Below, piece after piece: positions 23,297-32,560 of a stretch of 32,630 nt of DNA. The notes beneath the pieces are model-generated. The model worked only from the letters and a program-made list of their open reading frames with translations. It had not been told where the DNA came from and ran no database searches. Source of the DNA: Flavobacterium gawalongense (GTDB lineage Bacteria > Bacteroidota > Bacteroidia > Flavobacteriales > Flavobacteriaceae); the NCBI RefSeq assembly GCF_007097265.1, contig NZ_VJZP01000041.1, forward strand, positions 1-32,630, given 5' to 3'. Position numbers and translations under genes: made by a program. The stretch's first letter is position 1. Each line of letters begins with the position of its first letter.

Positions 23297-26200
23297 ATGA
23301 AAGTTAAAGAACAAGGCCTTTATTTGCCCGAATTTGAACATGATAATTGTGGCGCAGGATTTATTTGTAATTTGAATGGAATTAAGTCTAATGATATTAT
23401 CCATAAAGCACTCGATATCTTAATAAAGCTAGAGCATCGTGGAGCTGTAAGTGCAGATGGAAGAACCGGAGATGGAGCAGGAATCTTATTTGATATCCCT
23501 CATATATTTTTTAAAAAAGTATGTGATTTTGAAATCCCAGAAGCAAGACAATATGCAGTAGGAATGGTTTTTATGCCAAAAAGCATAAACCAAGTAGCTT
23601 TTTGTAAAACAACATTTGAGGATTCTATACGCAATCAAAATTTAGAAATTCTAGGATGGAGAGATGTTCCTGTAGATGTTTCTAATTTAGGACAAATTGC
23701 AGCTGAAAAGGAACCAACCGTAAAACAAGTATTTGTTGGTAAAAATGGATTGGACCTTACGGAACAACAATTTAACGCCAAAATGTTTGCTGCAAGAAAA
23801 ATTGCAGAGCATATTATAATAAATTCAAGAACTTCAGAAAGTCATATGTTCTATTTTTCTAGTTTTTCAACAACTACCATTATATATAAAGGTTTGTTGA
23901 TGCCAGAAGACATTAGCCGCTACTATACTGATTTATCTGACACTGATTTAGTTACCAGATTAGCTTTGGTTCACCAACGCTTTTCAACAAATACGTTTCC
24001 TTCATGGGAATTAGCACAACCATTTAGATACATGTGTCATAATGGAGAAATCAATACACTTCGTGGTAACATTAGCAGAATGCGTGCTCGTGAAGAATTG
24101 ATGCAAAGTGATGTATTTGGTGATGATTTGAAAAAATTATTCCCTATTATATTAGAAGGAAAATCAGATTCAGCTTCTATGGATATGGTTGTCGAGTTGT
24201 TATTGATGACTGGGCGTTCTTTACCTGAAGCAATGATGATGGTAGTTCCTGAAGCTTGGGAAAAACACCAGACCATGTCGGAAGACAAAAAAGCATTTTA
24301 CGAATATAATGCTTGTATCATGGAACCTTGGGATGGTCCAGCTTCTATTCCTTTTACAGATGGTAACGTTATTGGTGCCTTGTTGGATAGAAATGGTTTG
24401 AGACCTTCTCGTTATACACTTACAAAAAGTGGTTTCGTAATTATGTCTTCAGAAATTGGAGTTCTTGATATCAAACCGGAAGATGTAGTGCAACATGGTC
24501 GTTTAGAGCCAGGTAAAATGTTTTTGGTTGACATGAACGAAGGTCGAATCATTGAAGATGATGAGATAAAGAATGCTGTCGTTACCAAACGTCCATACAA
24601 AAAATGGTTAGATGAGAATTTATTGCAATTAGCTCAAATTCCTTATACTAATAATCCAATACCAACCGAAAAAATAGACTTTGAAACAAGACAACGTCTA
24701 TTTGGTTATACTATTGAGGATTTAAAAACAATAATAAACCCAATGGGAGCTCAAGGTAATGAAGCTTTAAGTTCTATGGGTAATGATACTCCGTTAGCGG
24801 TTTTATCAGATCAACCACAATTATTATATAACTATTTCAAACAGTTATTTGCTCAGGTTACTAATCCGCCATTGGATGGTATTCGTGAAGAAATCATTAC
24901 TGATATCAGTTTAGCTATTGGTGGTGATTATAATATTTTTGATGTTGATCCTAAACATTGTAAAAAGTTAAAAATCCAAAATCCAGTTATTTCAAATGAG
25001 GATTTAGATAAAATAAGAAATGTTGATCATGTTGATTTCAAATCGGTGACTATTTCTACTTTATACGATATCGAAAAAGGAGTAAATGGCTTGGAACGCG
25101 CATTGGAAAGAGCAGTTCAAGCTACTTTTAAAGCAGTTTCAGAAGGTTGCAATATCGTAATTATTTCTGATAGGGGTGTAAGCGAAAAAATGGCTCCAAT
25201 ACCAATGCTATTGGCTTGTTCTTACATTCATCACTCTTTAAATATTCTAAAAGTACGTTCAAAATTCGGAATCATAATTGAATCTGCTGAACCACGTGAA
25301 CCACACCATTTTGCATTATTATTTGGTTACGGCGCAAGTGCAATAAATCCTTATATGGTCAATGAAATTATTCATGATCAAGTTAACGAAGGCTTTATTA
25401 CTGGCGTAAAAGCAGATTATGCGATTAAAAATTATAATAAAGCGATTGCAAAAGGAATCCTTAAAATCATGAACAAGATCGGTATCTCTACTTTACATTC
25501 GTATAGAGCTGCTCAAATTTTTGAAATTTTAGGATTAAATAAAACATTCACTTCTAAATATTTCCCTTACACACCTTCTAGAATTGAAGGAATTGGTCTA
25601 ATGGAAGTAGAAAAAGAAATCAAAAAGAGATATCAAAAAGCTTTCCCAAATTCAAAAGTGGCTAATTTATTATCCCTTGAAATCGGAGGAATCTACAGAT
25701 GGAGAAGAACTGGGGAAAAACACATGTTCAACCCTACAACCATTTCTAAATTACAACAGGCTGTACGATTAAACAGTCCTGAAAGTTATAAGGAATACTC
25801 CAATATGGTCAATGACCAAAGTAAAAACCTAATGACAATTAGAGGTTTATTTGAATTCAATAATTTGGATCCAATTTCTATTGACGAAGTAGAACCTTGG
25901 ACAGAAATTGTAAAAAAATTCAAAACTGGAGCCATGTCTTATGGATCTATCAGTCAGGAAGCCCACGAAAACTTGGCTATTGCCATGAATAGAATTGGTG
26001 GAAAAAGTAATTCTGGAGAAGGTGGAGAAGATTCTAAACGTTTCCAAAAAGACTTAAATGGTGATTCTAGAAATAGTGCGATTAAACAAGTTGCTTCAGG
26101 AAGATTTGGTGTATCTATCAATTATTTGACAAATGCCAAAGAGATTCAAATAAAAATGGCTCAAGGCGCAAAACCTGGAGAAGGTGGTCAATTACCTGGA

Positions 26201-27811
26201 GAAAAAGTGGTGCCTTGGATTGCAAAAGTTAGAAATTCAACTCCTTATGTTGGACTAATTTCTCCTCCTCCACATCACGATATTTACTCTATTGAAGATT
26301 TATCTCAATTGATTTTTGATTTAAAAAATGCCAATCGTGAAGCACGTATTAACGTTAAGTTAGTTTCTGAAGTTGGTGTTGGAACAATCGCTGCCGGTGT
26401 TGCTAAAGCAAAAGCCGATGTGATCTTGATTTCAGGATACGATGGAGGAACTGGTGCTGCACCATTAACTTCACTACAACATACAGGTATTCCTTGGGAA
26501 CTTGGACTTGCCGAAGCACAACAAACTTTAATCTTAAATGATTTAAGAAGTCGTGTAGTTTTAGAATGTGATGGACAATTGAAAACAGGACGTGATGTAG
26601 CTATTGCTGCTTTACTTGGAGCTGAAGAATTTGGTTTTGCAACAGCACCGTTAGTAGCGTCTGGTTGTATTATGATGAGAGCTTGTCACTTGAACACATG
26701 TCCAGTTGGTATCGCTACTCAAGATCCAGAATTGAGAAAAAATTTCAAAGGAACTCCAGAGCACATCATCAACTTCATGTATTTTATTGCCGAAGAGTTA
26801 AGAGAAATCATGGCTCAATTAGGATTTAGAACACTAAAAGAAATGGTGGGACAATCTCAAAAATTGAATGTCAACAAAGCCATCAAACATTATAAAGCAA
26901 GTGGATTAGATTTATCTACCATTTTGTATAAACCAGAAAAAGCTAAAGTAGTTCCAAATCATAATACGACTACACAAGATCATGCTTTAGATAATGTACT
27001 TGATTTTGAAATTATAAAAGCAGCTATTCCTTCTATTTATAGAAAAGAGAAAACAAGAGTTACTTTTAATATCAAAAACACAGATCGTTCTGTTGGTGCG
27101 ATTTTAAGTAATGAGATTTCAAAAATATATGGTGCACAAGGTTTACCCGAAGACACGATATTAGTTGATTTTGAAGGTTCTGCCGGACAAAGTTTTGGTG
27201 CTTTTGCAACAAATGGTCTGTCATTTAAAATTCATGGAAACTGTAATGATTATTTAGGAAAAGGACTTTCAGGTGGTAAATTAATTATCAAAGTCCCTCC
27301 TACTGCAACATTCAAACCAGAAGAAAACATTATCATTGGTAACGTTGCACTTTACGGAGCAATTACTGGTGAAGCCTACATCAACGGTATGGCTGGAGAA
27401 CGTTTTTGCGTTAGAAATTCTGGAGCAACAGCAGTTGTTGAAGGAATTGGAGATCATGGATGCGAATATATGACTGGAGGAACTGTAGTAGTTTTAGGAA
27501 AAACCGGAAGGAATTTCGCTGCAGGTATGAGTGGTGGTATTGCTTATGTTTTTGATCCAAATAAAAAATTCGATGCTACTGTATGTAATATGGAAATGGT
27601 TGCTTTTGAAACATTAGAAGAAGATGACATAACTAAACTGAGACGTTTAATAAGAAATCATTCTATGTATACGAATAGTCCATTGGCAAAAAGAATTTTG
27701 GGTGATTGGGAAAATCAACAAAAACACTTTATTAAAGTGATGCCAACAGATTACAAAAAAGCATTGAAAAGATTAGCAGAAGAAAAGCAAATAGAAGAAC
27801 TAATAGCATAG
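23297..27811 (+). CDS. gltB: Glutamate synthase large subunit
   Basis: 1504 residues, full length. GltB makes two glutamates from glutamine and 2-oxoglutarate. The glutaminase domain begins with the nucleophile Cys18 (HDNCGAGF) after a 17-residue propeptide. It continues with HRGAVSADGRTGDGAG, the RFSTNTFPSWELAQPFRYMC segment (24-residue region near 23977-24040) and NGEINTLRGN. The central domain and the FMN/2-oxoglutarate site follow (GAMSYGSISQEAHENLA, GGKSNSGEGGED, KPGEGGQLPG, SPPPHHDIYSIEDL, GYDGGTGAAPLTS). The iron-sulfur cluster cysteines lie near 1123-1135 (SGCIMMRACHLNTCPVGI), and the GXGXG beta-helix domain is at the end. gltD starts 2 bp after the stop, so the pair is one operon. 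A -7 box and a palindrome lie upstream. Confidence 0.98.
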   Translation: MKVKEQGLYLPEFEHDNCGAGFICNLNGIKSNDIIHKALDILIKLEHRGAVSADGRTGDGAGILFDIPHIFFKKVCDFEIPEARQYAVGMVFMPKSINQVAFCKTTFEDSIRNQNLEILGWRDVPVDVSNLGQIAAEKEPTVKQVFVGKNGLDLTEQQFNAKMFAARKIAEHIIINSRTSESHMFYFSSFSTTTIIYKGLLMPEDISRYYTDLSDTDLVTRLALVHQRFSTNTFPSWELAQPFRYMCHNGEINTLRGNISRMRAREELMQSDVFGDDLKKLFPIILEGKSDSASMDMVVELLLMTGRSLPEAMMMVVPEAWEKHQTMSEDKKAFYEYNACIMEPWDGPASIPFTDGNVIGALLDRNGLRPSRYTLTKSGFVIMSSEIGVLDIKPEDVVQHGRLEPGKMFLVDMNEGRIIEDDEIKNAVVTKRPYKKWLDENLLQLAQIPYTNNPIPTEKIDFETRQRLFGYTIEDLKTIINPMGAQGNEALSSMGNDTPLAVLSDQPQLLYNYFKQLFAQVTNPPLDGIREEIITDISLAIGGDYNIFDVDPKHCKKLKIQNPVISNEDLDKIRNVDHVDFKSVTISTLYDIEKGVNGLERALERAVQATFKAVSEGCNIVIISDRGVSEKMAPIPMLLACSYIHHSLNILKVRSKFGIIIESAEPREPHHFALLFGYGASAINPYMVNEIIHDQVNEGFITGVKADYAIKNYNKAIAKGILKIMNKIGISTLHSYRAAQIFEILGLNKTFTSKYFPYTPSRIEGIGLMEVEKEIKKRYQKAFPNSKVANLLSLEIGGIYRWRRTGEKHMFNPTTISKLQQAVRLNSPESYKEYSNMVNDQSKNLMTIRGLFEFNNLDPISIDEVEPWTEIVKKFKTGAMSYGSISQEAHENLAIAMNRIGGKSNSGEGGEDSKRFQKDLNGDSRNSAIKQVASGRFGVSINYLTNAKEIQIKMAQGAKPGEGGQLPGEKVVPWIAKVRNSTPYVGLISPPPHHDIYSIEDLSQLIFDLKNANREARINVKLVSEVGVGTIAAGVAKAKADVILISGYDGGTGAAPLTSLQHTGIPWELGLAEAQQTLILNDLRSRVVLECDGQLKTGRDVAIAALLGAEEFGFATAPLVASGCIMMRACHLNTCPVGIATQDPELRKNFKGTPEHIINFMYFIAEELREIMAQLGFRTLKEMVGQSQKLNVNKAIKHYKASGLDLSTILYKPEKAKVVPNHNTTTQDHALDNVLDFEIIKAAIPSIYRKEKTRVTFNIKNTDRSVGAILSNEISKIYGAQGLPEDTILVDFEGSAGQSFGAFATNGLSFKIHGNCNDYLGKGLSGGKLIIKVPPTATFKPEENIIIGNVALYGAITGEAYINGMAGERFCVRNSGATAVVEGIGDHGCEYMTGGTVVVLGKTGRNFAAGMSGGIAYVFDPNKKFDATVCNMEMVAFETLEEDDITKLRRLIRNHSMYTNSPLAKRILGDWENQQKHFIKVMPTDYKKALKRLAEEKQIEELIA

Positions 27812-27813
27812 TC

Positions 27814-29268
27814 ATGGGTAAGATAGGTGGATTTAAAGAATATAGTAGAACTGACGAAAATAATATAGCTGTTGTAGAACGTGTATCAAACTATAATGAG
27901 TTTACAATTCCGTTAGCAAAAGATAAAATAAAAGAACAAGGATCTAGATGTATGGATTGTGGTATTCCTTTTTGCCATAGTGCTTGTCCGTTAGGAAATT
28001 TGATTCCTGATTTTAATGACATGGTGCATCAAGAGGAATGGGAAAGTGCATTGGAGATTTTGCAATCAACAAACAATTTCCCTGAATTCACAGGAAGATT
28101 ATGTCCAGCTCCATGCGAAAAATCATGTGTTTTAGGTATAATCAGTGAACCAGTAGCTATTGAAAATATTGAAAAAAACATTGCCGAAAGAGGTTTCGCG
28201 GAAGGATGGATAAAACCACAAGTTCCAGCGACAAGAACAGGCAAAACCGTAGCCGTCATAGGCTCTGGTCCTGCTGGTTTAGCGGCTGCACAACAATTAA
28301 ATCGTGCAGGACATACCGTGACCGTTTTTGAAAGAGACAATGCAATTGGTGGATTACTACGTTATGGAATTCCAAATTTTAAATTAGAAAAAGGAATTAT
28401 TGACAGACGTGTTGCAATTTTAGAAGCAGAAGGGATTGTTTTTAAAACCAATGTAAACGTTGGTGTAAATTTCAGTATTGAAGAATTAAATTCTTTTGAT
28501 TCAATCGTATTATGTGGTGGTGCAACTGAAAGAAGAAGCTTACCTACAAAAGGGATTGAAAGTAAAGGAGTTGTTCAGGCAATGGACTTTTTAACACAAC
28601 AAACTAAAGTATTATACGGGGAATCTATACCAGATCAAATCAAAGCAACTGGTAAAGATGTTATCGTTATTGGTGGTGGAGATACTGGTTCAGATTGTGT
28701 TGGTACATCAAACAGACACGGTGCTAAATCAGTTACTAATTTTGAGATTTTACCAAAACCACCTGTTGGAAGAAGTGAAACTACTCCTTGGCCTTTCTGG
28801 CCACTACAATTAAAAACTTCATCTTCTCACGAAGAAGGTTGTAATAGAAACTGGTTAATCAATACCAAAGAATTTATTTCTAATGAAAAAGGAGAATTAA
28901 CAGGATTGAAAACTGTTGAAGTAGCTTGGAAAATGACTCCGGGACAAAGACCTGAATTGATAGAAAAGGAAGGATCTGAAAAAATATGGCCTTGTGATTT
29001 AGCTTTATTAGCCCTTGGATTTACAGGTCCAGAAAAAACATTAAGCGATCAATTAGGATTAGAGGTAGATTTCAGAAGCAACTATAAAGCGACTAATTAC
29101 CAAACTAATGTTCCGCATATATTTACTGCTGGTGATATGAGAAGAGGACAATCCTTAATTGTTTGGGCAATATCTGAAGGTCGTGAAGCCGCTAGAGAAG
29201 TAGATAATTATTTAATGGGTTTTACTAATTTACCAACTAAAGGTAACGGTGATTTACCTAGTTTATAA
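27814..29268 (+). CDS. gltD: Glutamate synthase small subunit
   Basis: 484 residues. GltD takes electrons from NAD(P)H through FAD and passes them to GltB. N-terminal iron-sulfur cysteines are clear: C46, C49, C54, C58 (RCMDCGIPFCHSACPLGN), with a second set in RLCPAPCEKSCVLG. The FAD site VIGSGPAGLAAAQQL and the NAD(P)H site VIGGGDTGSDCVG follow, and HIFTAGDMRRGQSLIVWAI near the end closes the FAD domain. The start is 2 bp after the gltB stop and a strong terminator follows the stop. Confidence 0.97.
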   Translation: MGKIGGFKEYSRTDENNIAVVERVSNYNEFTIPLAKDKIKEQGSRCMDCGIPFCHSACPLGNLIPDFNDMVHQEEWESALEILQSTNNFPEFTGRLCPAPCEKSCVLGIISEPVAIENIEKNIAERGFAEGWIKPQVPATRTGKTVAVIGSGPAGLAAAQQLNRAGHTVTVFERDNAIGGLLRYGIPNFKLEKGIIDRRVAILEAEGIVFKTNVNVGVNFSIEELNSFDSIVLCGGATERRSLPTKGIESKGVVQAMDFLTQQTKVLYGESIPDQIKATGKDVIVIGGGDTGSDCVGTSNRHGAKSVTNFEILPKPPVGRSETTPWPFWPLQLKTSSSHEEGCNRNWLINTKEFISNEKGELTGLKTVEVAWKMTPGQRPELIEKEGSEKIWPCDLALLALGFTGPEKTLSDQLGLEVDFRSNYKATNYQTNVPHIFTAGDMRRGQSLIVWAISEGREAAREVDNYLMGFTNLPTKGNGDLPSL

Positions 29269-29287
29269 TAAAAAATAATTTTACGAG

Positions 29288-29325
29288 AATCCCTTGATAA
29301 TTATTTTTATCAAGGGATTTTTATT
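29288..29325 (+). terminator. Rho-independent terminator of gltBD
   Basis: AATCCCTTGATAA (29288-29300) pairs perfectly with TTATCAAGGGATT (29307-29319), then TTTATTTT. Confidence 0.9.
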
Positions 29326-29360
29326 TTCAGAATAGTTATAAAAATATTAAAAATAACACT

Positions 29361-29398
29361 AATTGTTATATTAAAAACATTTTGTTATAATTTGTTAA
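29361..29398. repeat. Clustered TTGTTATA motifs and the 18-mer shared with the gltB upstream region
   Basis: Three TTGTTA(T/A)A units occur within about 40 bp (around 29363, 29382 and 29392). 29375-29392 is AAACATTTTGTTATAATT, identical to 23058-23075. They sit about 15 bp upstream of the lysA -33 element, where an activator or repressor could bind. Confidence 0.55.
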
Positions 29399-29412
29399 AA
29401 TATGTGTTTTTA

Positions 29413-29444
29413 TTTGTTTGTATTAATAAAGAATAATAAATTTG
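29413..29444 (+). promoter_or_regulatory. Promoter of lysA (TTTG-N20-TAAATTTG)
   Basis: TTTG at 29413-29416 and TAAATTTG at 29437-29444, the best full promoter match in the window. It covers the in-frame TTG at 29442, which therefore cannot be the start, so the ATG at 29463 is used. Confidence 0.75.
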
Positions 29445-29462
29445 CCTAAAAATAGAATCAAA

Positions 29463-30680
29463 ATGCAAGGAAAAGACTTATTACAATTAGCAGAACAATT
29501 TGGCAGCCCCATATATGTATATGATGCCGAAAAAATACAATCTCAATACAACAGATTAACAAAGGCTTTTTCTAAGGTAGATAAGTTACGTATTAATTAC
29601 GCTATGAAAGCCTTGTCGAATGTTGCAATACTCCAATTACTAAAAGAAATGGGATCTGGTTTAGACACTGTATCTATTCAAGAAGTATTGTTGGGGCTTC
29701 ATGCAGGATATGAGCCTGAAAAAATATTTTACACTCCCAATGGAGTTTCTCTGGAAGAAATTGAAGAAGTTTCAGCCATGGGTGTCCAAATAAATATTGA
29801 TAACTTATCTATACTAGAGCAGTTTGGTACAAAATACCCATCAGTTCCTGTTTGTATCCGTATAAATCCTCACGTAATGGCAGGCGGAAATGCAAATATA
29901 TCAGTCGGTCATATTGATAGTAAATTTGGTATTTCTGTTCACCAATTACCTCATTTGGTTCGTATTGTTGAAAATACAAAAATGAATATCGTAGGTATTC
30001 ACATGCATACTGGTTCCGATATTCTTGACATAGAAGTATTTTTATATGCGGCGGAGATCTTATTTGATGCAGCAAAAAACTTCAAGAATCTTGAATTTCT
30101 AGATTTTGGAAGCGGATTTAAAGTACCATACAAAAAAGATGATATCGAAACTGATATTGAAGAATTAGGAAAAAAACTTTCGAAAAGATTCAATGCTTTT
30201 TGTGCAGAATACGGTAAAGAATTGACATTAATATTTGAACCTGGTAAATTTTTAGTAAGTGAAGCTGGTTTCTTTTTAGCCAAAGTTAATGTGGTAAAAC
30301 AAACTACATCGACAGTTTTTGCAGGGATAGACAGTGGTTTCAATCACTTAATACGACCAATGTTTTATGGTTCACAACATCATATTGAAAACATTTCACA
30401 TCCAAAAGGGAAAGAACGTTTTTATTCCGTTGTTGGATACATTTGTGAAACGGATACTTTTGCAAATAATAGAAGAATATCCGAAATAAAAGAAGGTGAT
30501 ATTTTATGTTTTAGAAATGCGGGAGCCTATTGTTTTTCTATGGCATCTAATTATAATTCAAGATACAAACCAGCAGAAGTATTGTGGATGAAAGGCGAAG
30601 GGCACTTAATACGAGCACATGAAACCTTTGAAGATTTATTAAAAAATCAAATTCCATTGCCAATAGTTGCAACTGTTTAG
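29463..30680 (+). CDS. lysA: Diaminopimelate decarboxylase
   Basis: 405 residues from the ATG at 29463. The enzyme decarboxylates meso-diaminopimelate to lysine with PLP. It is a fold-III PLP enzyme: the Schiff-base Lys lies in INYAMKAL near the N-terminus, followed by GSGLDTVSIQEVLLGL, VCIRINPHV, SKFGISV, the GIHMHTGSD loop, LDFGSGFKVPY, FEPGKFLV, the substrate-binding Cys in GYICETDTF and GAYCFSMASNYNSR. A TonB- or carboxynorspermidine-decarboxylase assignment fits less well because of the CETDTF motif. It has its own promoter and terminator, so it is a separate unit from gltBD. Confidence 0.93.
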   Translation: MQGKDLLQLAEQFGSPIYVYDAEKIQSQYNRLTKAFSKVDKLRINYAMKALSNVAILQLLKEMGSGLDTVSIQEVLLGLHAGYEPEKIFYTPNGVSLEEIEEVSAMGVQINIDNLSILEQFGTKYPSVPVCIRINPHVMAGGNANISVGHIDSKFGISVHQLPHLVRIVENTKMNIVGIHMHTGSDILDIEVFLYAAEILFDAAKNFKNLEFLDFGSGFKVPYKKDDIETDIEELGKKLSKRFNAFCAEYGKELTLIFEPGKFLVSEAGFFLAKVNVVKQTTSTVFAGIDSGFNHLIRPMFYGSQHHIENISHPKGKERFYSVVGYICETDTFANNRRISEIKEGDILCFRNAGAYCFSMASNYNSRYKPAEVLWMKGEGHLIRAHETFEDLLKNQIPLPIVATV

Positions 30681-30687
30681 GTAAAAT

Positions 30688-30726
30688 AAAAATCCCATCT
30701 CAAGTATAAACGAGATGGGATTTTTT
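30688..30726. terminator. Bidirectional terminator between lysA and pafA
   Basis: AAAAATCCCATCTC (30688-30701) pairs perfectly with GAGATGGGATTTTT (30712-30725); it serves both convergent genes. Confidence 0.88.
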
Positions 30727-30748
30727 ATTAAAACACAATAAATAAAGT

Positions 30749-32365
30749 TTATTTATTTTCTAAAATTTCTTCCAAAACATTAGCTTCAGTTCCATTTGGA
30801 AAAGGAATTTTAATTTTTTGAGCAATCGTAGGTGCAATTTGTGTGATATATTTCTTCGAAAATGATTCCCCTTTCTTAACATGCCAACCATAGAATATTA
30901 CTGGTACATGCGTATCATAACTATATGGCGTTCCATGAGAAGTTCCTGTTCCTTGATATTCTATATAAGCAGCTTTGTCAAGAATAACAAGATCACCATC
31001 TTGTGTTGGATCATAACCTTTAGCAATAAAATTAAGGTAATAATCATTTCCGGTAGACCCTAGAATTTCTTCTTCAGTGTAGACTCTTTTGACTTGTTCC
31101 TGTGTCATCAAATAGTCTTTGAAAGCCTGTTTTACTTTTGTCAAATCAAACCCTTTAGACTTAATAATTTCTTTATTAAAGAAAAGATTAAAATTAGAAT
31201 AATTTAAAATTAAATCTTGTCCAAAAGTAGCAATAGAAAAGTCTCTCAATCCCTTTACAACATCATTAGGATTAATACTTTTAACGTTGTATTTATTATC
31301 TCTAAGATAGTTTGCATTTTCAGCACCTGCATGATCGGCAGTTAAGAAAAGCAAATAATTATCTTTACCTACCGTTTTGTCCAAATAAGCTAAAAACTCA
31401 GCGATTGTCTGATCTAAACGTAAATAAGTATCTTGTAACTCTATAGATCTTGGTCCAAGTAAATGTCCAACATAATCGGTCGAAGAAAAACTAACAGTCA
31501 AGAAATCTGTAATATTATCTTTCCCTAATTCTTCTTTTTCAATTGCTTTCATTGCAAATTCTGCCAAAAGATTATTTCCAAATGGTGTACCACGTATTAC
31601 ACTTGCATCATTTTTATCGTACATATCTTTTAAATTATATGGAAATACAGGTGCTGTACTATTGTACAATTTTCCTTCATAAGGATTATCATCCGGGAGA
31701 CTTTCGTTATAAGTTGCCGCAGGTTTAAATAAATCCCAACCTTTAGTGATATACGGCATGTATCTTTTTTCCAGATTGAATTGTGTGACCCAATCCGGTA
31801 ATGTTGAACCATAAAAAGAACTAGAAATGAAAGCCCCAGTTTTACTAAACCAAAAAGCCCAATTGGCAAAATGTCCAGCAGGTAAAATAGCACCTCGGTC
31901 TTTAAGACTCATTCCAATTACTTTTCCTTTAAAATTTGTAGCTAATCGCAATTCATCAGTAATAGTTGTGCTTTGCAAATTCTTAGGAGACATTTCTCCT
32001 TCTTTAGCTGTCCCATCTCCAATTGTTTTTACTGATGCATCATCTGTACAATACATCTCTTTACCCAAACTTCTACTAAACCATTCGTTTCCTACAATTC
32101 CATGTGTAGAAGGAGTAGTTCCCGTATATACTGACGCATGCCCTGGTCCGGTATAAGTAGGCATATAATTAAAATGCATATTTTGGAAAGTAAATCCATT
32201 ACCCATTAATCTTTTAAAACCATTAGGTGAAAAATCATCCGAAAAACGATATAAATATTCCATCTTCATTTGATCTACAACAATACCAATAACCAATTTT
32301 GGACGTTCTTGAGCTTGCATGTTTAAATTAATAATAAATCCCAAAAGCAAAATGATTTTTTTCAT
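30749..32365 (-). CDS. pafA: PafA-type alkaline phosphatase
   Basis: 538 residues with a signal peptide (about 1-19, ending MQAQ), so periplasmic or secreted. It removes phosphate from phosphomonoesters and suits scavenging of phosphate. It starts with VIGIVVDQMKMEYL (metal-binding Asp31) and has the nucleophile Thr72 in PTYTGPGHAS. The active-site partners Asn93 (GNEW) and Lys155/Arg157 (LKDRGAILPAGH) sit at a constant offset of 7 from Thr79, Asn100, Lys162 and Arg164 of Elizabethkingia PafA as I remember them. Further metal ligands are in SSTDYVGHLLGP and TADHAGAEN. Unlike PhoA, this family uses Thr and does not need phosphate starvation by rule; regulation is not visible. The gene lies downstream of an rRNA operon end and is read in the same direction, but a terminator separates them. 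Confidence 0.93.
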   Translation of the reverse strand: MKKIILLLGFIINLNMQAQERPKLVIGIVVDQMKMEYLYRFSDDFSPNGFKRLMGNGFTFQNMHFNYMPTYTGPGHASVYTGTTPSTHGIVGNEWFSRSLGKEMYCTDDASVKTIGDGTAKEGEMSPKNLQSTTITDELRLATNFKGKVIGMSLKDRGAILPAGHFANWAFWFSKTGAFISSSFYGSTLPDWVTQFNLEKRYMPYITKGWDLFKPAATYNESLPDDNPYEGKLYNSTAPVFPYNLKDMYDKNDASVIRGTPFGNNLLAEFAMKAIEKEELGKDNITDFLTVSFSSTDYVGHLLGPRSIELQDTYLRLDQTIAEFLAYLDKTVGKDNYLLFLTADHAGAENANYLRDNKYNVKSINPNDVVKGLRDFSIATFGQDLILNYSNFNLFFNKEIIKSKGFDLTKVKQAFKDYLMTQEQVKRVYTEEEILGSTGNDYYLNFIAKGYDPTQDGDLVILDKAAYIEYQGTGTSHGTPYSYDTHVPVIFYGWHVKKGESFSKKYITQIAPTIAQKIKIPFPNGTEANVLEEILENK

Positions 32366-32387
32366 ATTATAATTTTATATAGTTCAA

Positions 32388-32395
32388 CAAAAATA
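32388..32395 (-). promoter_or_regulatory. -7 promoter box TATTTTTG of pafA
   Basis: CAAAAATA on the plus strand is TATTTTTG on the minus strand, 22 nt before the pafA ATG. Confidence 0.5.
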
Positions 32396-32500
32396 CAATT
32401 TAATGTTTTAAAACAAGTCTGAACAAAAACTTAAGCAGGATAAATTAATTTTTTCTTAACTCGATTAATCCTTTATTATCGACAAAAAAGTTTTGCGCAC

Positions 32501-32533
32501 AAAAAATCCCCATCAAGTAAATGATGAGGATTT
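32501..32533 (-). terminator. Terminator of the rRNA operon
   Basis: AAATCCCCATCA (32504-32515) and TGATGAGGATTT (32522-32533) pair with one mismatch that becomes a G-U wobble on the minus-strand RNA. The T-run on the minus strand corresponds to A at 32501-32506. It lies about 28 bp past the 5S rRNA end. Confidence 0.8.
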
Positions 32534-32560
32534 AATAGAATCTGAAACGGGTCCAGATTA

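Noticed and set aside
29442..29462. TTG as the lysA start
   Set aside because: It overlaps the -7 box TAAATTTG; the ATG at 29463 starts the conserved protein.
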